The notes under the pieces are model-generated. The model ran no database searches. It saw only the letters and a program-made list of their open reading frames with translations, and was not told the DNA's origin. Below are positions 1 through 7,697 of a stretch of DNA of 64,000 nucleotides, in pieces; position 1 is the stretch's first letter, and each line of letters opens with the position of its first letter. The translations under genes were made by a program, and so were the position numbers. Source of the stretch: Flavobacterium luteolum (lineage in GTDB: Bacteria; Bacteroidota; Bacteroidia; Flavobacteriales; Flavobacteriaceae); NCBI RefSeq assembly GCF_027111275.1, contig NZ_CP114286.1, forward strand, positions 2,480,001-2,544,000, read 5' to 3'.

Positions 1-1
1 C

Positions 2-451
2 ACTGGCGAAGGTGCTAAAACAGTTATTGCGAGCAAAGCTTTCGCTAAAATCTCAATGCGTTTAGTTCCAAATCAGGAATGGGAAGAAATTACAGAACTT
101 TTCACGAAACATTTTATAAGTCTTGCTCCAGCCGGAGTTACGGTAAAAGTAACGCCTCACCACGGTGGTCAAGGTTATGTAACGCCAATTGACAGCATCG
201 GATATCAGGCAGCAAATAAAGCATATACAGAAACGTTTGGAGTTCCTGCAATTCCAGTTCGTTCAGGAGGAAGTATTCCGATTGTGGCTTTGTTCGAAAA
301 AGAATTAAAAAGTAAAACAATCTTAATGGGATTTGGTTTGGATAGCGATGCTATTCACTCGCCAAATGAGCACTTCGGAATCTTTAATTACTTGAAAGGA
401 ATTGAGACTATTCCGTTGTTTTACAAGTATTTTGTGGAATTAAGTAAATAA
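2..451 (+). CDS. M20 family dipeptidase, C-terminal part (5' end outside window)
   Basis: The reading frame is open from base 2, so the gene begins before the window; the first in-frame ATG at 56 is internal. The remaining about 150 residues match the C-terminal catalytic part of M20/M25/M40 zinc dipeptidases: a G-S-I-P-I stretch after the dimerisation (lid) region and a metal-ligand block G-x-D-x-D-x-I-H-S-P-N-E close to the end. Such enzymes hydrolyse short peptides, normally in the cytoplasm. The family is clear, but the substrate cannot be told from this fragment. The stop is followed at once by a palindromic repeat cluster and a hairpin terminator. Confidence 0.85.
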   Translation, partial: TGEGAKTVIASKAFAKISMRLVPNQEWEEITELFTKHFISLAPAGVTVKVTPHHGGQGYVTPIDSIGYQAANKAYTETFGVPAIPVRSGGSIPIVALFEKELKSKTILMGFGLDSDAIHSPNEHFGIFNYLKGIETIPLFYKYFVELSK

Positions 452-458
452 GTTTTTT

Positions 459-573
459 AACCGCAAAGAGCGCAAAGGTTTACGCAAAGTTCGCAAAGTT
501 TAATCATATAGCTTTGCGAACTTTGCGTTTATAAGTGTAACCTTGAAATAAAATCCTTGCGTTCTTTGCGGTT
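459..573. repeat. Palindromic repeat, AACCGC-arm family, copy A
   Basis: The element begins AACCGCAAAGAGCGCAAAGG and ends with the reverse complement type CTTTGCGGTT. An inner pair GCAAAGTTCGCAAAG / CTTTGCGAACTTTGC forms a second stem around an AT-rich loop. The same family recurs at 585, 18031, 36811, 38733 (one arm only) and 59226. It has no coding capacity of its own. Confidence 0.9.
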
Positions 574-584
574 AGGCTTTTTTT

Positions 585-745
585 AACCGCAAAGAGCGCA
601 AAGGTTTACGCAATCCCGATAGCTATCGGGAGCTAAGATTTTTAAGTAAGATTTATAAAAGTTCGCAAAACTTAATCATATAGCTTTGCGAACTTTGCGT
701 TTATAAGCGTAACCTTGAAATAAAATCCTTGCGCTCTTTGCGGTT
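585..745. repeat. Palindromic repeat, AACCGC-arm family, copy B, interrupted
   Basis: This is a tandem neighbour of copy A. Its loop and right half are nearly identical to copy A (shared stretch from the loop through the AACCTTGAAATAAAATCC block), so one was probably copied from the other. Copy B differs by about 45 extra bases inside its left arm, which begin with an 18-bp perfect palindrome at 614-631. Confidence 0.9.
614..631. repeat. 18-bp perfect palindrome nested in copy B
   Basis: TCCCGATAGCTATCGGGA is its own reverse complement. It sits where copy A has an uninterrupted arm, so it looks like a second, short element or its remnant inserted in the first. Confidence 0.85.
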
Positions 746-772
746 AAATTTTTCAGCAGCATTTTAAGATAT

Positions 773-802
773 AAATCCGTTCAGAAATGAGCGGATTTTT
801 TT
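773..802 (+). terminator. Rho-independent terminator
   Basis: AAATCCGTTCA pairs with TGAGCGGATTT across a GAAA loop (one G-T pair) and is followed by a T run. It would end plus-strand transcripts coming through the dipeptidase gene and the repeats. The rest of 452-943 holds only the repeats above and the promoter below. Confidence 0.7.
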
Positions 803-886
803 GTTTCCCATGTTTTAAGATTCAAAAGAAAAACCTTTATCACTTTGCACCTCTGAACCTTTGCTTCTAAAAAAGAAACTTTTTTC

Positions 887-916
887 TTGCATATTTAAAA
901 TTTAACTCTACATTTG
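887..916 (+). promoter_or_regulatory. Bacteroidota-type promoter of the BlaI/M56 operon
   Basis: TTG at 887-889 and TACATTTG at 909-916 match the Flavobacterium -33 (TTG) and -7 (TAnnTTTG) boxes with a 19-base spacer. The -7 box lies inside the first BlaI-type dyad, which would let a bound repressor block RNA polymerase. Confidence 0.7.
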
Positions 917-940
917 TAGAAACGAATCTATAATTGTAGA
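907..940 (+). promoter_or_regulatory. Tandem BlaI/MecI-type operator
   Basis: Two dyads, TCTACATTTGTAGA (907-920, perfect arms) and TCTATAATTGTAGA (927-940, one arm mismatch), start exactly 20 bp apart, about two helical turns, and end 3 bp before the ATG at 944. The TACA-N2-TGTA core is the site known for BlaI/MecI repressors, and a BlaI homologue is encoded at 3435. This supports autorepression of the operon. Confidence 0.7.
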
Positions 941-943
941 GCA

Positions 944-1375
944 ATGATAAATTTGAAAAATATCTTTTTAGTATTTCTTTTGGGTTCAATGCTTTTGAGC
1001 TGTAAAAGCCAGCCGATTAATCAGAAAATTGACAAGAAAAAAGAAGGTGTTTGGATAGATAATTATACTCAAGATGGTACAAATTATAAATCGTATGAAT
1101 ATTATAAAAATGATCTTCCGGTAAAAAAGTGGAAATCATATATTAACGGAAAAATCTACAAAACAGAGAAATATAAAAACGGAATCTGTGTCGTGAAAAG
1201 TTATTACGAAAACGGAAAATTGGAATCGAAAGGGAAAACTAAATTTGAGACTGATTCGGTTCAGTCGCATTGGTTTTATTTTGGAGAATGGAAGTTTTAT
1301 TCGGATAAAGGAAAATTAAAAGGAATCAAAAATTACGATAAAGGAGAATTGATTTCAGAACAAAATATTAAATAA
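944..1375 (+). CDS. Lipoprotein with MORN-like repeats
   Basis: This 143-residue protein has a lipoprotein signal with lipobox L-L-S-C (Cys20), so it should be anchored to a membrane on the periplasmic side. The mature part holds several short Y-x-N-G-K/D-K-G-x-L units (for example YYENGKLESKG and YSDKGKLKG), the pattern of MORN-like or YwqK-type repeats. These repeats are structural; no catalytic residues are evident. It is the first gene downstream of the BlaI-type operator and lies 19 bp before the next gene, so it probably belongs to the operon. The specific function is unknown. Confidence 0.75.
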   Translation: MINLKNIFLVFLLGSMLLSCKSQPINQKIDKKKEGVWIDNYTQDGTNYKSYEYYKNDLPVKKWKSYINGKIYKTEKYKNGICVVKSYYENGKLESKGKTKFETDSVQSHWFYFGEWKFYSDKGKLKGIKNYDKGELISEQNIK

Positions 1376-1394
1376 ACCAACTAACCTCTAAACC

Positions 1395-2360
1395 ATGAAA
1401 AAAATAATCACGCTTTCTTTTCTTTTAATGAACTGCTTTTTACTACAAGCCCAAACGTATAAAGAATGGACTCAAAAAGCAGATTCTTGCTACCGAGCAC
1501 AAAACTATAAATTGTCTGTTGATTTTTACGAAAAAGCCTTTAAAGTAGAAAACAAAGATTCTGGTGATTTTTACAATGCGGGATGTTCTGCTGCTTTGGC
1601 TCAGGAAAATAAAAAAGCATTGAATTGGCTGAATTTAGCAATTGATAATGGATTTGAAGATATTGCTCGTATGAAAAAAGATAACGATTTAAAATCTTTG
1701 CATGAAGATAAGGACTGGAAAAAAATGATCGCTAGATTTCAAAAGAAAAGAGATATTATTGAAGTTAACTACGATAAAGCTTTGCAAAAAGAACTTTTGG
1801 ATATTTATGCAGAAGATCAAGATATTCGCGGTGTAGCCATGAAAATTTATAGAACAGCTGGTCCGGGAAGCAAAGCTTTGGATAGTATTGGTGAAATCAT
1901 GAATTATAAAGACAGTATAACTTTAATTAGGGTTATCAAAATATTAGATGAAAAGGGTTGGGTAGGAAAAGACGTTGTTGGATCTCAGGCTAATAAGGCC
2001 TTGTTTTTAGTGATACAGCATGCCGATTTAAAATATCAGCAAAAGTATTTGCCCATGATGAGAGATGCCGTTAAAAAAGGCAATGCAAAAGCAAGTTCTT
2101 TGGCTTTATTAGAAGACAGAGTTGCTTTGCGTGAAGGAGGAAAACAAATTTATGGAAGCCAGGTAATGAATCATCCGATTACGAAGAAACCCTTTGTTTC
2201 TCCGCTTGAAGATCCCGATAATGTAGATAAAAGAAGAGCATCAGTAGGACTAGGAACTTTATCAGATTATCTTAAATATTGGAATGCAACTTGGGATGTT
2301 GAAGCTTATAAAAAAGAACTTCCTGAACTAGAGGAAATAATTCGTCAAAAAAAAGGTTAA
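1395..2360 (+). CDS. Secreted TPR and DUF6624-type protein (paralogue 1)
   Basis: The protein has 321 residues with an N-terminal signal peptide ending near LLQAQ, so it is exported. Residues about 22-120 form a TPR-like helical region (A-D-S-C-Y-R-A-x-N-Y, then Y-N-A-G-C-S-A-A-L-A). The C-terminal half carries conserved blocks seen in DUF6624 proteins: E-D-Q-D-I-R-G, L-V-I-Q-H-A-D-L-K-Y-Q, Y-L-P-M-M and the E-D-R-V-A-L-R-E-G-x-K-Q-I-Y-G-S-Q block. The biochemical role of the family is not known. It is roughly 60% identical by eye to the next gene, so the two arose by tandem duplication. It is presumably co-regulated with the BlaI/M56 pair. Confidence 0.75.
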   Translation: MKKIITLSFLLMNCFLLQAQTYKEWTQKADSCYRAQNYKLSVDFYEKAFKVENKDSGDFYNAGCSAALAQENKKALNWLNLAIDNGFEDIARMKKDNDLKSLHEDKDWKKMIARFQKKRDIIEVNYDKALQKELLDIYAEDQDIRGVAMKIYRTAGPGSKALDSIGEIMNYKDSITLIRVIKILDEKGWVGKDVVGSQANKALFLVIQHADLKYQQKYLPMMRDAVKKGNAKASSLALLEDRVALREGGKQIYGSQVMNHPITKKPFVSPLEDPDNVDKRRASVGLGTLSDYLKYWNATWDVEAYKKELPELEEIIRQKKG

Positions 2361-2475
2361 GTAAGAATGGTTATTATAAATGAGTTGCTGAGAAACGAGA
2401 TAATGAAAATAAATTCGTGACAAAAGAAAATTAATTTGAGAACATATTAATTTAATAAAAGGCTAAATTTAACCT

Positions 2476-3438
2476 ATGAAAAAATCGATTGTTTTTATTT
2501 TACTTGTAATCAATTTTGGCTTTTTAAATGCTCAAACGTATAAAAACTGGGTTCATAAGGCAGATTCGTGCTATACGGCAAAAAACTATGAGTTGTCTGT
2601 TTCGTACTACGAAAAAGCTTTTAAAATAGAGCAGAAATCATGGTCAGATTTATACAACGCGGGCTGTTCTGCTTCTATGGCAAGACAACATAAAAAAGCA
2701 TTTAAATGGCTAAATCTTTCGATCGATAACGGATACGAGAATATGGCGCATATTAAAATTGACAATGATTTAAAACCTTTGCACTCGGAAAAAGAATGGA
2801 GTAAAACAATTGATAAACTGCAGAAGAAGCTAGATATTATTGGAGCTAATTACGATAAAGTGCTAGAAAAACAACTTGCAGAAATTTATACCGAAGATCA
2901 GGAAATTCGCGGGGAATTTATGAATGTTTATAGAGCCGCCAAACCTGATAAAAAGAAAATTGACAGCATTGGTAAAATCATGCAGAGAAAAGACAGTATT
3001 AATCTCATTAAGGTGACGAAAATACTGGACGAAAAAGGCTGGTTAGGAAAAAATGTGGTGGGGACGCAGGGAAATCAGACTTTATTTCTGGTGATTCAAC
3101 ATGCCGATTTAAAATACCAGCAAAAATATCTGCCTATGATGAGAGAGGCGGTTAAAAACGGAAATGCCAATCCAGGAAATCTAGCGTATTTAGAAGATAG
3201 AGTGGCTTTGAGAGAAGGAAAAAAACAAATTTATGGCAGTCAGAGTTCAAAGAATAAAAAGACTGGTAAAATTTGTATTGCACCAATGATAGATCCTGAT
3301 AATGTTGATAAAAGGCGTGCAGAAGTCGGACTTGGAACTATGGCCGAATATGCAACGAAATTGAATATTGACTGGAATTTGGAGGAATATAAAAAGGAAT
3401 TGGCTGAAACAGAAAAACTTGAAAATACAAAACCATGA
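2476..3438 (+). CDS. Secreted TPR and DUF6624-type protein (paralogue 2)
   Basis: This 320-residue tandem copy of the preceding gene has a signal peptide (cleavage near LNAQ), the same TPR-like N-terminal part, and all the same C-terminal blocks (E-D-Q-E-I-R-G, Q-H-A-D-L-K-Y-Q, R-V-A-L-R-E-G-K-K-Q-I-Y-G-S-Q). Its last codons overlap the start of the BlaI-type repressor by 4 bp (ATGA), showing translational coupling within one operon. A 115-bp gap separates it from paralogue 1. Function is unknown. Since the operon encodes its own sensor and repressor, these two exported proteins are likely effectors of the response it controls. Confidence 0.75.
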   Translation: MKKSIVFILLVINFGFLNAQTYKNWVHKADSCYTAKNYELSVSYYEKAFKIEQKSWSDLYNAGCSASMARQHKKAFKWLNLSIDNGYENMAHIKIDNDLKPLHSEKEWSKTIDKLQKKLDIIGANYDKVLEKQLAEIYTEDQEIRGEFMNVYRAAKPDKKKIDSIGKIMQRKDSINLIKVTKILDEKGWLGKNVVGTQGNQTLFLVIQHADLKYQQKYLPMMREAVKNGNANPGNLAYLEDRVALREGKKQIYGSQSSKNKKTGKICIAPMIDPDNVDKRRAEVGLGTMAEYATKLNIDWNLEEYKKELAETEKLENTKP

Positions 3439-3809
3439 TACAATTATCAAATGCAGAAGAACAGTTAATGGAGCATTTATGGAAGCTTGAAAAGGCTTTT
3501 ATGAAAGATTTGCTCGAAGCGTATCCGGAACCAAAACCGGCAACAACAACCGTAGCGACGCTTTTAAAACGAATGATCGATAAGAAGTTTGTGGCGTATA
3601 ATGAATTTGGGAATTCTCGGGAATATTATCCCCTGGTAAAGAAAACAGACTATTTTGCAAAACACGTAAAAGGACTGATTAGTAATTTCTTTAATAATTC
3701 GGCTTCACAATTTGCTTCGTTTTTTACAACCGAAACCAATTTATCGTCTTCAGAATTGGAAGATCTTAAAAAAATAATCGATTCAGAAATTCAAAAAAAG
3801 AAAAAATGA
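3435..3809 (+). CDS. BlaI/MecI/CopY family transcriptional repressor
   Basis: The 124-residue protein starts with a winged helix (A-E-E-Q-L-M-E-H-L-W-K, then T-T-V-A-T-L-L-K-R-M-I-D-K-K-F-V) and ends with a dimerisation helix, the standard BlaI layout and length. Family members bind TACA-N2-TGTA dyads as dimers and are cleaved when a partner M56 membrane protease senses its signal. The partner is the next gene, overlapping by 4 bp. Two matching dyads lie over the promoter at 907-940, so autorepression is the simplest model. No beta-lactamase is nearby. Confidence 0.9.
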   Translation: MIQLSNAEEQLMEHLWKLEKAFMKDLLEAYPEPKPATTTVATLLKRMIDKKFVAYNEFGNSREYYPLVKKTDYFAKHVKGLISNFFNNSASQFASFFTTETNLSSSELEDLKKIIDSEIQKKKK

Positions 3810-5020
3810 TAACGTATCTTTTAAAATCGGGTTTACTGCTTGCTGTTTTTTATGCAGTGTATAAATTGTTGTTAGAAAACGAAAGGATGTTTCGTTTTAA
3901 TCGTGCTTATCTTCTCGGAAGTTTGATTTTTAGCCTAGTTATTCCGCTGCAATTGTTTTCGATTGCATCATTTTTTCCGTCAAAAATTAAAACAATTCAG
4001 CTGGACGAAATAATGATTGTGGCTAATAAATCAATCTTAAATGAAGTTTCGTACAATCAAATCGTATATTTCTTTTTAGGTGCAATTTATGTTCTAATTG
4101 CAGCAATTTTATTGATTCGATTTGCTGTAAATGTGTCTTCCTTTTTCTTCAAAATGAAAAAGAATTCGGTACAATTTATAGACAATCAGAAACTTGTTTT
4201 AATGAAAGAATCGATTTTGCCGCACTCTTTCTGGAATGCTATTTTTATTAGTAAAGAAGATTTTGCAAATGGAAAAATTCCATCAGAATTAATCGCTCAT
4301 GAAAAAGCACATTTAGAGCAAAAACATACATTGGATATTCTTTTTGTTGAGGTTTTACAAATCGTATTTTGGTTTAATCCGATGTTTGTTTTGTTTGAAA
4401 AAGCCATAAAGCTCAATCATGAATTTTTGGCCGATGAAGCCGTAAATAGACAATTTGGTGAGATAAAAAATTACCAGAATCTGCTGTTAGATTTTGCTTC
4501 AAATAAACAGACTGTTGCTTTGGCTAGTACTATCAATTATTTAATAACTAAAAAACGCTTGCTTATGATGACCAAAAAAGAATCGGTAGTAAAAGAAATC
4601 GGCAAAGTATTTATTGTTGGAGTTGTTTGCAGTTTGTTATTGTTTGCTTTTAATGCAGAGGCAGCTGTACAGACCAGTTTTAATGGAAAAAATAATATTG
4701 ATGTTAATGAAAAGGCAGATGTTGCTCAACCACAATTTCCTGGCGGAATAGAAAAGTTCTATATGTTTGTGGGACAAAACTTTAAAATGCCAGAAGAGTT
4801 TTCGAAACAAAAAAAGGATGGCAAGCTTTTTATTGAATTTATGGTTGAAAAAGACGGGAGTTTGTCTGAATTTAAAATTGTAAAAGATTTAGGATATGGA
4901 GCAGGAGAGGAAGCAATAAGAGTTTTGAAACTTTCGCCAAAATGGATTCCAGCAACTGAAAATGGTCAGGCCGTTCAAGTAAGTTACAGTCTGCCCATTA
5001 CCCTTCAGTCAGCAAAATAG
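3806..5020 (+). CDS. M56 (BlaR1-like) membrane metallopeptidase with C-terminal TonB-like domain
   Basis: The 404 residues show membrane segments at about 5-22, 36-55 and 86-110. The cytosolic zinc-protease motif is H165-E-K-A-H169, with a downstream N-H-E206-F-L-A-D-E ligand block, then a further membrane segment at about 267-285. The C-terminal 100 residues (Q-F-P-G-G near 310, then G-x-L-F-I-E-F-x-V-E-K-D-G-S-L and S-Y-S-L-P-I) are a TonB C-terminal-type domain on the periplasmic side, where classical BlaR1 carries a penicillin-binding sensor. It is expected to respond to an envelope signal and cleave the BlaI-type repressor encoded just upstream. The ligand is unknown. Confidence 0.88.
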   Translation: MITYLLKSGLLLAVFYAVYKLLLENERMFRFNRAYLLGSLIFSLVIPLQLFSIASFFPSKIKTIQLDEIMIVANKSILNEVSYNQIVYFFLGAIYVLIAAILLIRFAVNVSSFFFKMKKNSVQFIDNQKLVLMKESILPHSFWNAIFISKEDFANGKIPSELIAHEKAHLEQKHTLDILFVEVLQIVFWFNPMFVLFEKAIKLNHEFLADEAVNRQFGEIKNYQNLLLDFASNKQTVALASTINYLITKKRLLMMTKKESVVKEIGKVFIVGVVCSLLLFAFNAEAAVQTSFNGKNNIDVNEKADVAQPQFPGGIEKFYMFVGQNFKMPEEFSKQKKDGKLFIEFMVEKDGSLSEFKIVKDLGYGAGEEAIRVLKLSPKWIPATENGQAVQVSYSLPITLQSAK

Positions 5021-5109
5021 TTTTTTTCAAAGTGAAAAAAAGGAACATTAATTCTGGGATAAGAAATAAAATAAACAAATCAGAAATAATCGCAATTTTT
5101 TAATGTTTG

Positions 5110-5128
5110 AAAAGACTACATTTGAAAT
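5110..5128 (+). promoter_or_regulatory. Possible -7 box overlapping a degenerate BlaI-type site
   Basis: TACATTTG at 5117-5124 fits the TAnnTTTG box. Extended to TACATTTGAA it matches 8 of 10 positions of the TACA-N2-TGTA operator. No good -33 TTG lies at the right distance. If real, the standalone TonB-domain gene would be a second target of the same repressor. Confidence 0.35.
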
Positions 5129-5157
5129 TGAAATATTAAAGTGTGTAAAACTTCAAC

Positions 5158-5586
5158 ATGATGTCAAAAAAAATAGTCAAAATTATTATATCGGGTTTAT
5201 TCGTTTTAACTTTTTCTGTCACAGTTTATAGTCAGGAAAAAAAACAAACAAAAGAAATTGACCCTTCAGAATTGCAAAAAGACTTTGATACACAAGCTGA
5301 ATTTCCAGGAGGAATGAATTTGTTTTATAAGTTTGTATATAATTCTATTAAAATTCCGAAAGAAGCGTCTGAAAATAAAGTTTCAGGAACGCTCTTTTTG
5401 CGATTTTATATTGAAGCGGACGGTTCATTATCTGATATTAAAATAATAAAAGATTTAGGATACGGACTTGGAGAAGAGATTACTCGTGTTTTAAATCGTT
5501 CTGTAAAATGGAAACCTGCTACTTTGAATGGAGCTCCGGTTCGTGCCATGTATGCTTTGCCATTTAAGATTTCTACTGTTTATTAA
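5158..5586 (+). CDS. Standalone exported TonB C-terminal-domain protein
   Basis: The protein has 142 residues: a signal peptide or anchor (residues about 8-26), a short charged linker, then a TonB C-terminal-type domain. That domain is a close copy of the tail of the M56 protein: A-E-F-P-G-G-M-N, L-F-L-R-F-Y-I-E-A-D-G-S-L-S-D, K-D-L-G-Y-G-L-G-E-E, W-K-P-A-T-x-N-G. It lacks the proline-rich spacer of a true TonB energy transducer, so coupling to ExbB/D is doubtful. The pairing with the M56 tail suggests the two domains bind the same ligand or each other. It starts at ATG 5158 (the second codon is also ATG) and ends before a hairpin terminator. Confidence 0.75.
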   Translation: MMSKKIVKIIISGLFVLTFSVTVYSQEKKQTKEIDPSELQKDFDTQAEFPGGMNLFYKFVYNSIKIPKEASENKVSGTLFLRFYIEADGSLSDIKIIKDLGYGLGEEITRVLNRSVKWKPATLNGAPVRAMYALPFKISTVY

Positions 5587-5594
5587 ATAAAAAA

Positions 5595-5621
5595 ATCCGC
5601 TTCTTGATGGGAGAAGCGGAT
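5595..5621. terminator. Bidirectional hairpin terminator
   Basis: ATCCGCTTCT (5595-5604) and AGAAGCGGAT (5612-5621) form a perfect 10-bp stem with a 7-base loop, flanked by A-rich and T/A-rich sequence on both sides. It separates the convergent plus-strand TonB-domain gene and minus-strand dehydrogenase gene. Confidence 0.75.
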
Positions 5622-5673
5622 AAAATTAAAAACTAATTAAAAAAAAATTCTAAAAATAAACATGCAATCTAGA

Positions 5674-7038
5674 CTAAAACAAGTCTGGATTGTATCCAAA
5701 ATAAGGTACATTTTGTTCGTTAAAAATGACCCCGTATTCTTCTAACTCCTTTAAAATAGGTTCGTAAACTTCTTTTTTAATTGGAAGCTGAACGCCTGGA
5801 GTTGTAATTTTTCCGTTTAAAATCAATAATGTAGCAATAGCAACCGGAAGTCCGACTGTTTTTGCCATTGCGGTATAAGTTTGGTCATCGCCAATACAAA
5901 CCATTTTAGAATCGATTTGTTTCTTTTCTCCATTTAGTTCATAACCAAATTTGTGATACATCACAATCATATCTTTATCTTCTGGTTCAAGAGCCCAGCT
6001 GTCGGTTAAGATTTTTTCTAAAATCTGAGCTGGAGTGGCTTTAGGAAGATTTACTTTTTTGTTTGGGTTAAATAAATCCAATTCCAGAAGTTTATCCCAC
6101 ATAATATCGTCTTGATCGATTTTTAAGATCAGACGTGTTTTAATTTCAGCTGAATCTGTTGGATGATAAGGTAGAAAAGAATTGATAAACTGACGATAGC
6201 TCATGTTTTCAGAATCTTCTATAATATAGCTGTCATCTGTCATGCCGAGCTGTACAAACATGTTCCAAGCTCTAGAAAAACCAACTCTTCTAATAGTTCC
6301 TCTATATAAGGTAAGAATATCATCTAAACCATAAACCGAACGGTATTTAAGCGAATCGCGATTAGAATAAGCTTCAAATTTCCCGTAGCCTTCTACTTCC
6401 AGAAATTCAGTTCTTCTAAACAAAGCGCTGTACGGAATGTATTTATAAGTGCCTTCCTGAATAAACTTCGCTGCACCGCCCTGACCAGCCAAAACTACAT
6501 TTCTTGGTGCCCAAGTAAATTTGTAGTTCCATAAATTATTGTCAGATTCTGGAGCTACTAAACCTCCGCAGAAAGATTCAAACAAAATCATTTTACCGCC
6601 TTTAGATCTGATTTCGTCAATGACTTTCATGGCGCTCATATGATCGATGCCTGGATCGAGGCCGATTTCGTTCATAAAAATCAGATTGTTTTTGATGGCT
6701 TCTTCATTTAAAGCCTGCATGGCATCGCTTATGTAGGAAGCTGTAACAAGATGTTTTTTGAATTCAAGGCAGTCTTTTGCAATTTCGATATGCAGATGTG
6801 CAGGAAGCATTGAAATTACGATTGACGCATTTGCAATAGCTTTCTTTCTTTCGTCGGCATTAAAAATATCTAAGGCAAGCGGAGTGGCATTTGGGTGATT
6901 TTGTGTTTTTGCTTTGGCAAGATTCAATGAAAGGTCAGCTACCGTTAAATGCAGCTTTTCTTCATTAGATTTTGATAGTAAATATCGAATCAAAGAAGAT
7001 GCAGATCTTCCCGCTCCAAATATTAAAATGTTTCTCAT
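5674..7038 (-). CDS. Saccharopine dehydrogenase family protein (LYS9-like)
   Basis: This 454-residue cytoplasmic protein opens with a Rossmann motif G-A-G-R-S-A-S-S-L at residues 8-16 and contains the family block M-N-E-I-G-L-D-P-G-I-D-H, followed by the C-terminal saccharopine dehydrogenase domain (W-N-Y-K-F-T-W-A-P-R-N-V-V). Family members oxidise or reduce saccharopine-type adducts of lysine/glutamate; related enzymes make carboxynorspermidine. The length and the C-terminal domain fit the saccharopine reductase (Lys9) type and suggest lysine metabolism. No lysine-ketoglutarate reductase gene is adjacent, so the exact substrate remains an inference. It appears to be monocistronic. Confidence 0.85.
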   Translation of the reverse strand: MRNILIFGAGRSASSLIRYLLSKSNEEKLHLTVADLSLNLAKAKTQNHPNATPLALDIFNADERKKAIANASIVISMLPAHLHIEIAKDCLEFKKHLVTASYISDAMQALNEEAIKNNLIFMNEIGLDPGIDHMSAMKVIDEIRSKGGKMILFESFCGGLVAPESDNNLWNYKFTWAPRNVVLAGQGGAAKFIQEGTYKYIPYSALFRRTEFLEVEGYGKFEAYSNRDSLKYRSVYGLDDILTLYRGTIRRVGFSRAWNMFVQLGMTDDSYIIEDSENMSYRQFINSFLPYHPTDSAEIKTRLILKIDQDDIMWDKLLELDLFNPNKKVNLPKATPAQILEKILTDSWALEPEDKDMIVMYHKFGYELNGEKKQIDSKMVCIGDDQTYTAMAKTVGLPVAIATLLILNGKITTPGVQLPIKKEVYEPILKELEEYGVIFNEQNVPYFGYNPDLF

Positions 7039-7225
7039 GTCTTAAATATTTAACACAAATATATTTAATTGTTATAAATATAACAATTAAAATTAAAGAA
7101 AATCAAATTATTTTTTTCGCAAAACCCCAAAAATAATTTGATTTTGTTCTAAATAATCTAGGAACAAAGGCGGTTTTTCAGTTCGTTTGAAGTATTTTTG
7201 TTTGAAATTTCAAAAGAGATATATT

Positions 7226-7612
7226 ATGAAAAGAAGAATCATTTTAACTGGAGCTTTTATTGGTATGTTAGCTATTATTTTGGGCGCTTTTGGTGCTCAT
7301 TTATTGAAAAAATATCTTTCGGTTGATCAGTTAAATACTTTTGAAGTTGGTGTTCGCTACCAAATGTATCATGCTCTTTTTCTTCTATTTTTATCTACCC
7401 AAAAAGATATCGCAGAGAAGACCTTAAAAACGATCTATAATTTAGTTGTGGCAGGCGTTTTGCTTTTTAGTGGTTCAATCTATTTATTGGCAACAAAAGA
7501 CTACACTTTGTTCGAATCTAAAATTATCGTATTCGCAACACCTTTGGGTGGTTTCTTATTAATTATTGCTTGGGCGCTATTATTCTTTACGATTTTGAAG
7601 AGAAAATCATAA
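7226..7612 (+). CDS. DUF423 family membrane protein
   Basis: The chosen start is ATG 7226, giving 128 residues, the normal family length; the frame extends upstream to a TTG at 7187, but that region reads like a promoter. Four membrane segments are evident. The family signature G-A-F-G-A-H-L-L-K-K at about 20-29 and V-G-V-R-Y-Q-M-Y-H-A-L at about 41-51 are present, as is the late T-P-L-G-G block. DUF423 (YwdK/YgdD-type) inner-membrane proteins are widespread and of unknown function. It is followed by a hairpin terminator, so it is probably transcribed alone. Confidence 0.85.
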   Translation: MKRRIILTGAFIGMLAIILGAFGAHLLKKYLSVDQLNTFEVGVRYQMYHALFLLFLSTQKDIAEKTLKTIYNLVVAGVLLFSGSIYLLATKDYTLFESKIIVFATPLGGFLLIIAWALLFFTILKRKS

Positions 7613-7656
7613 AATCCCGAAAAAAAAATTCTGTCTAAGAATTAATCTTTAATTTT

Positions 7657-7697
7657 GTCACATAAATAACATATAACTTTATTTGTGTGACTTTTTT
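7657..7697 (+). terminator. Rho-independent terminator after DUF423 gene
   Basis: GTCACATAAATAA (7657-7669) pairs with TTATTTGTGTGAC (7679-7691) with one mismatch, followed by a T6 run. The rest of 7613-7913 is AT-rich leader and promoter region for pckA; a TAATTTTG -7-like box lies at 7871-7878 without a clear TTG partner. Confidence 0.65.

Noticed and set aside
459..745. Possible CRISPR array because of regularly repeated units
   Set aside because: Only two tandem units, each an internal palindrome with nearly identical loops rather than unique spacers, and no cas genes nearby.
3806..5020. Beta-lactam resistance system (BlaR1/BlaI)
   Set aside because: No beta-lactamase or PBP2a gene is nearby, and the sensor tail is TonB-like rather than penicillin-binding, so resistance is not supported.
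7187..7225. N-terminal extension of the DUF423 protein from a TTG codon
   Set aside because: The region contains a TATTTTTG -7-like box, and starting at ATG 7226 gives the standard family length.
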